From Chromera velia (lineage: Eukaryota > Sar > Chromeraceae), in assembly GCA_018398765.1 (NCBI GenBank), contig JAHBMJ010000664.1, positions 162,726 through 226,725 of the forward strand: 64,000 nucleotides of DNA. Direction: 5' to 3'. Shown piece by piece: positions 59,301 to 64,000 of this stretch. The position numbers and the translations under genes are program-made. The notes under the pieces were generated by a model. It made no database searches. It saw only the letters and a list, made by a program, of their open reading frames with translations, and was not told the origin of the DNA. The first letter of the stretch is position 1. Every line of letters starts with the position of its first letter.

Positions 59301-62300
59301 TGCAGAGATCTAGTATGAGAATGCGGCCAGATGGAAAGGTTGGACAGGAACACTTCTTAATGGCGCAAAGGGGCGAAAAAGGCAGAGCGAGAGGAGGAAT
59401 GGGGTGATAGGTGGAGTGCAAGCTTGATCAATTCACAAAAAACAAGCAATGCGCCTTGGTGAAGTCACTGAACAAACTGACGATAGAAGTTCTCTCATCT
59501 TCCTTTGGCCCGCTGCAATTTCTCCTGGAAGAACGTGATGGACTTCGTGGGAGTTGCTGATGTATCTGCATTCAGTTAATCAGTTACTCATGGGCAGGCA
59601 CACTAACAGGCCTTCAACGGACAGGCAGCTGGCAAGGTCAACGCAAACACTGACCCGCTGACAAACAAGCGGGCAGACAAACAGAAACATACACAAGAAC
59701 CAGATATTTTAGAATCCCCCACGTCATTGACCCGAAGACCGGAGTATTCCGCTTCCTTACCCTGCTTGCAGTCTCGCATTAATTTTCTAGCTCGCTCCTC
59801 ACCTCTCTATCAGTTGCCCGAGGTCCCCCAAAGATGTCAATCCCAACTGGACTACCAGTTTGCGAAGCTGCGATAGAACAGAAGCGGGTCGGTGTCAGTC
59901 AATTGATTCACTCAGACAAAGAAAAAGGCGTTCATTGATGCTCGAGTCTCCCACAGACTCACAGGGAAGTGCATCGATGACAGATCGATAAACAGACACT
60001 CGAAAGACACATGGACACATTGATAGACAGACAGACACAAAGAAATTGACGCAGAAAAAAACACGATGCAATGTATTTCGGAAGAGAGTTGATGTTCATC
60101 ACTCGGAAAAAGAATGCACTCACTGACTTACGTTTTCCTTCAATCCAGACTCTGTCCTCATTTGACCTTCTTCTCTGTCGACGCATGCATTTACTTTCAT
60201 ACAGAATATGTATGCATACATATATGTATATATATATATATATATATATACTCACTGACTTACGTTTTCCTTCAATCCAGACTCTGTCCTCATTTGACCT
60301 TCTTCTCTGTCGACGCATGCATTTACGTTCATACAGAATATGTATGCATACATATATTCATATATATATATATATATATATATACTCACTGACTTACGTT
60401 TTCCTTCAATCCAGACTCTGTCCTCATTTGACCTTCTTCTCTGTCGACGCCTTGTCGAATTTCTTTGGAGTTCCTCTCGATGGCGATCTGCATTTTTCGG
60501 AGTTGTTCGATTTGCTTCTCCTTCCTCTTCTCGTTCAATCTCATTTCCCTTTCCTTTGCCTCGACCTCTCTGACTTTCAGCTTGTCCTGCTCAACGTGGG
60601 CGCCCCAGGCCAGGGCAGACCTGCAGCCATACAAATACACAAAAGAGAGAGAAGAACAAAATCAGGAGGGCAAGTGAGGAGGCCCGAAACCAAGTCGCAA
60701 CTTGAATAAAGGCACCCTACACGGCAGACCGGGATGTTGGAAGGAAGATGGGTCAAATAGGCAGGTCCACACAGCACACGCTCACTCACACTCACACACA
60801 CACACACACACACTCACACACACAGAGCGAGAGGCACAGAGAAGCGGCGGGGGCCCCGTTGCAGTGATAGTGCGAGAAAAAGTCATCTTCTTTCAATGGA
60901 AGGAATCGTTGCCCAAGATTTGTCCAAGCAGGGATCTTAATTGAATGAGCAGATTGGAGGGTGCCCCTTTTCACTCACCCGGGAGAAGCAGCTCCTTTCG
61001 GACTTGTGGGACTGTTTCCTTCCTCGTTGTCTCTCTGCGATTTGGACTCCTCACGGTCTGAATCCTCTTCTCCCTGATCGAAGATAGAGGGCCGGTTTTT
61101 GCTCGGGTCCTGGTCAATGTCTCTGCATACATACGTACAGAAGAGTAGATCTTAGGTTGACGACGTGCAAGTTCTTGAATCTCCATAACTGTCTTTGCGC
61201 CTATTGCAACTTCTTCCAGAGATGACTAAATGTGTAGAATTGTGCATTTCGTCTGGACTGAGAGAGAAAAAGTGGGGAGCTCAGGGGAGGCAGGAACATC
61301 TGAAACTTTCAGAGTGGCAGCAGCAACAAATCTAACCAAACTTAGGGACTCAGGGTGGTCTGAATACATTTTGATCCTTCCGCTCTCTCTCTCGTGCGTT
61401 CTTCCTCTGGCTTAAAGTACGTTTCTAGACACACATGTGTACCTTTGTCTCAGTGCAAAGCGGTTCTTCAGGACAGTTGTGGCCTCTTCTTCTTGCAAGT
61501 CTTTTCTTTCATACAGAATTCTTTTTCAGGACAGTTGTATGAAAGAAAGTTCTTCAGGACAGTTGTGGCCTCTTCTTCTTGCAAGTCTTTTCTTTCATAC
61601 AGAATTCTTTTTCAGGACAGTTGTATGAAAGAAAGTTCTTCAGGACAGTTGTGGCCTCTTCTTCTTGCAAGTCTTTTCTTTCATACAGAATTCTTTTTCA
61701 GGACAGTTGTATGAAAGAAAGTTCTTCAGGACAGTTGTGGCCTCTTCTTCTTGCAAGTCTTTTCTTTCATACAGAATTCTTTTTCAGGACAGTTGTATGA
61801 AAGAAAGTTCTTCAGGACAGTTGTGGCCTCTTCTTCTTGCAAGTCTTTTCTTTCATACAGAATTCTTTTTCAGGACAGTTGTATGAAAGAAAGTTCTTCA
61901 GGACAGTTGTGGCCTCTTCTTCTTGCAAGTCTTTTCTTTCATACAGAATTCTTTTTCAGGACAGTTGTATGAAAGAAAGTTCTTCAGGACAGTTGTGGCC
62001 TCTTCTTCTTGCAAGTCAGTGACTCATTCGCATCCTCTCTCTCTGACACTGACTTACTGACATACAAACAAACTCACTGACTTCAACTCGGCGAGCAGAT
62101 CCCTGCAGTCACCCATTTATTTATTTGTCCATTCGTACATCTATTTGATCTTCGTTCATCCGTCCATTCGTTCAGCCGCGGATGGTTTCGGAGATCAAAT
62201 CGAGTAGTCGTCAAATGAGAAAGAAAGGCCGTACAGAGGAGAACCCTTTTGTCATCACAAATTGATGGTGTGACAGAATCCTGTAGCAGGAAGTTTCTGA

Positions 62301-63906
62301 TCGGCTCAGCGAAGAATCTCGCATTGCGGTAGAGTCAAGCTATACAGCATTCTCTCTCTCTCTCATTTCCTTCCTGGTTGACTTTCCTCCTTTCGTTCTT
62401 TTCCGAACGGAATCGACTTGGGTCCAGTTGTTATTGGTAGGCCTACATAGGGGGCACAAAAGAACGAACAGCGCTTACCGTGTCAAGGCGTTGTGCAGGG
62501 TGGCAGACTGTCGCCTGCAGATAGACAGAAAGACAGACGGACGGACGGACAGACAAATGGAGGGCTAGAAAGCCACATGTGCAGGAAAACCAACATTGGG
62601 GGGGGGGAAGACTTGGGTTAGTGACGCAGATCAAGAGACATACATACATACAGACAGACAGACATACAGACAGACAGACAGAATAGCAGATGGGTAAAAA
62701 AAGAGACGAACACAAGTCCGGCAGAATGCCAATCCGCCTTCCCAATGACGGAGAACATTTGGGAGTCTGCATGTGCGGGTGAGTGACAAAGAAAAACAAA
62801 TCTCTCCAGACATTCAAAGGGCACCCTAGTGTCAACCGCATTCACCAAGCAACCGATAAACCCGTCAACGAAAAAAAAAGGGACGAACCGTTCCTTTTGA
62901 TTAGACTCGGCAGCCAGACCCTCCAGTGTAGCTTTCCTGTTCGCAATATCCCGCGCCAGTCTTTGTGCCCTAATCTTCTCTGTCTGCAGTCGGGTGCCTA
63001 GTTTGACCAGAGCAATGCGAGACTGCGACACGATTTGGTCTCCCTCTTCCAGCTGAGCTCGTAAGAGAGCACGTCGCGGGTCACTCTCAAACTTTTCCTC
63101 TGCTCTTTCCGTCCCCTTCTGTCGAGTCGAAAATCTGTCATGTGCAATTCTATGGCCGTACGTCCTCCACATCTTCTCGAGAAATTTCTTCCATGCCCAG
63201 TCCAGTCTCTCTGTCTCTTCCTTCAAGGTCTGTTCGTACAGGGACAACTCTTCTACAGGTATGGTCGGGGGTTTCTTCTTCTTCTTTTTGATCTCCCGCC
63301 CGTCCTCGTCAAAACTCAACTCGCTGTCAGATTCTGCCTCCGCTGCTGCCTTTTCTTCTGCCGCCTTCTTCCACAGTTCCCGCCGGTCTTCGTGCGTCTG
63401 CTCATTTGGAGAATTGTCAAGGGGAGGCATGCAAAGAAGCGAAATGAAGGCGAGCAACGTAAAAAGAGTCGATATCGTCAGAGAGGGTGGGGGATGGGTA
63501 TGCTGTAGTTGACACACAGGTATTCAAACAACCAGTGAGAGTAAGACTCAAAGACCTGACACGAGTACCCGCTCAAACAGGCAGACAAATTGAATAAATG
63601 GAAACCACCTAACCTCAGTCCCCCCCCTTCATTCAATGCTTCCCTACTTTGAGAAGATACACCAGCCTGGCATCAAACAGCTTTTAGGCATTGAAGCACT
63701 CTACAACACGGTTACCTGGAGGAGTCGCACGACGCATTTCGCAAAGGTGTGCACCCAGAGGACGTTTCTTCTCATCAGTGCTGATTCCTTCAGACATGCC
63801 GAGATCGAAATACTCGATGAGATCAGCGTCTGGTCGTCAATCACTGCTCCCTCCATCTCTGCCAACTGGATCATGAGACGGTCCATGAAGTTCTTGAACT
63901 TTCGAA
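55952..63906 (-). CDS. Large coiled-coil protein of unknown function, 5' end outside window
   Basis: Exons reading minus include 63906-63717 ([18 protein letters not shown]), 63397-62889 ([17 protein letters not shown]), possibly a micro-exon near 62,100 (DLLAELK), ~61,123-60,980, ~60,618-60,395 ([18 protein letters not shown]), ~59,861-59,804, ~59,567-59,500, ~59,180-58,350, ~58,200-58,145, ~58,019-56,935 (coiled coil then Lys/Glu-rich), ~56,580-56,350 and a last exon to a stop at 55,952 ([17 protein letters not shown]). Long heptad-like helices alternate with charged, disordered linkers, which suggests a scaffold or cytoskeletal protein; no family was recognised. It could be more than one gene: the break near 58.2 kb, where an ATG occurs, is the most likely place. 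In the 63.7-kb exon the protein-like frame may switch midway. Confidence 0.55.
56220..56352. repeat. Long (CA)n microsatellite
   Basis: About 130 bases of CA with a few TA interruptions, in the last intron of the coiled-coil gene. The overlapping VCVC and THTH frames are artefacts. Confidence 0.95.
60119..60450. repeat. Triplicated exon 3' end with splice donor, ~133-bp units
   Basis: Three tandem units start at about 60,119, 60,251 and 60,385. The rightmost is the true 3' end of the exon ~60,618-60,395 together with its GTAAGTCAGTGAG donor. The other two lie in the downstream intron, each keeping the ~67-base exon piece and the donor. Units are joined by GCATGCATTTAC... and a (TA)n tract. 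Confidence 0.9.
61463..62017. repeat. 86-bp tandem repeat, ~6.5 copies, with internal hairpin
   Basis: Near-identical units with TTCAGGACAGTTGTGGCCTC. Within each, TTTCTTTCATAC and GTATGAAAGAAA form a 12-bp inverted repeat round a loop, and TTCAGGACAGTTGT occurs twice. The array lies in an intron of the coiled-coil gene. It is open in one plus-strand frame because 86-bp units shift frame and the stop falls once per unit; it is not a gene. Confidence 0.95.
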
Positions 63907-63914
63907 CTGCGAAG

Positions 63915-64000
63915 AACAAACACACACACACACACATACACACACACAGCGTCACACACACACACACACATACACACACACAGCGTCACACACACACACA
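63915..64000. repeat. (CA)n microsatellite at right edge
   Basis: CA repeats with two copies of CACACACAGCGTCACACAC, in the intron upstream of the 63906 exon and continuing past the window. Confidence 0.9.

Noticed and set aside
60000-60700. 212-codon plus-strand frame over the triplicated unit
   Set aside because: It is antisense to the coiled-coil exon and its copies, with YIYI strings from the (TA)n tracts.
61394-62022. Series of overlapping 60-100-codon plus-strand frames
   Set aside because: All are the same 86-bp repeat read again; no start, splice or domain signal.
63717-63906. Dynein heavy chain assignment from the [11 protein letters not shown] stretch
   Set aside because: It resembles the dynein GNILDDEELI motif, but the following exons do not look like dynein, so the match is too short.
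1-64000. tRNA, rRNA or snRNA genes
   Set aside because: I looked for cloverleaf-type and conserved motifs by eye and saw none; a covariance-model search would be needed to exclude small ones.

Overview
The window is nuclear DNA of a protist with intron-rich genes. The best fit is a photosynthetic alveolate of the chromerid type (Chromera-like). The grounds are: an acetyl-CoA carboxylase that begins with a signal peptide ending in an Ala-Phe junction, the hallmark of bipartite targeting to a red-derived secondary plastid; a SAS-6-like protein of the short form known from the apicomplexan apical complex; long, repeat-rich introns; and large charged or serine-rich proteins with few relatives. 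The species is inferred, not proven.

Layout, left to right. (1) 1-8,295, minus: 5' two-thirds of a plastid-type homomeric acetyl-CoA carboxylase, running off the left edge. (2) 9,023-12,601, plus: a complete three-exon hybrid histidine kinase of 907 residues. (3) 12.6-15.5 kb: non-coding, with a 509-bp foldback element. (4) 15,482-19,342, minus: a complete nine-exon SAS-6-like protein of 235 residues. (5) About 20.0-25.3 kb, plus: a HET-domain-like region broken over several frames, followed by many small exons of an unidentified gene. A clean terminal exon pair lies at 30,332-30,803. The 5 kb between holds a terminal-inverted-repeat element. (6) 30,971 to about 40,460, minus: an ankyrin-repeat DHHC palmitoyltransferase with a very large insertion before the DHHC domain and a proline-rich minisatellite tail. 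(7) 41,441-43,116, plus: a RING/TRAF-type zinc-finger protein with a MATH-like end. (8) 43.1-47.9 kb: AT-rich non-coding DNA with a 1.6-kb hAT-like element flanked by a perfect 8-bp target duplication. (9) 47,948 to about 55,640 and 55,952 to beyond 64,000, both minus: two large, unrecognised, charged coiled-coil or disordered proteins.

The genes alternate in direction. There are three head-to-head pairs with short shared upstream regions (carboxylase/kinase, SAS6L/HET-like, palmitoyltransferase/TRAF-like), separated by tail-to-tail gaps where most transposon-like DNA lies. Introns carry many micro- and minisatellites. Several are built from splice-site sequence: GTCAGTCAGT arrays begin at donors, and at two places an exon's 3' end plus donor has been duplicated in tandem. 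The genes are functionally diverse (plastid lipid synthesis, signalling, cytoskeleton, protein acylation) and do not form an obvious pathway. Exon boundaries were placed by eye from GT/GC-AG signals and reading phase; no transcript data were available.
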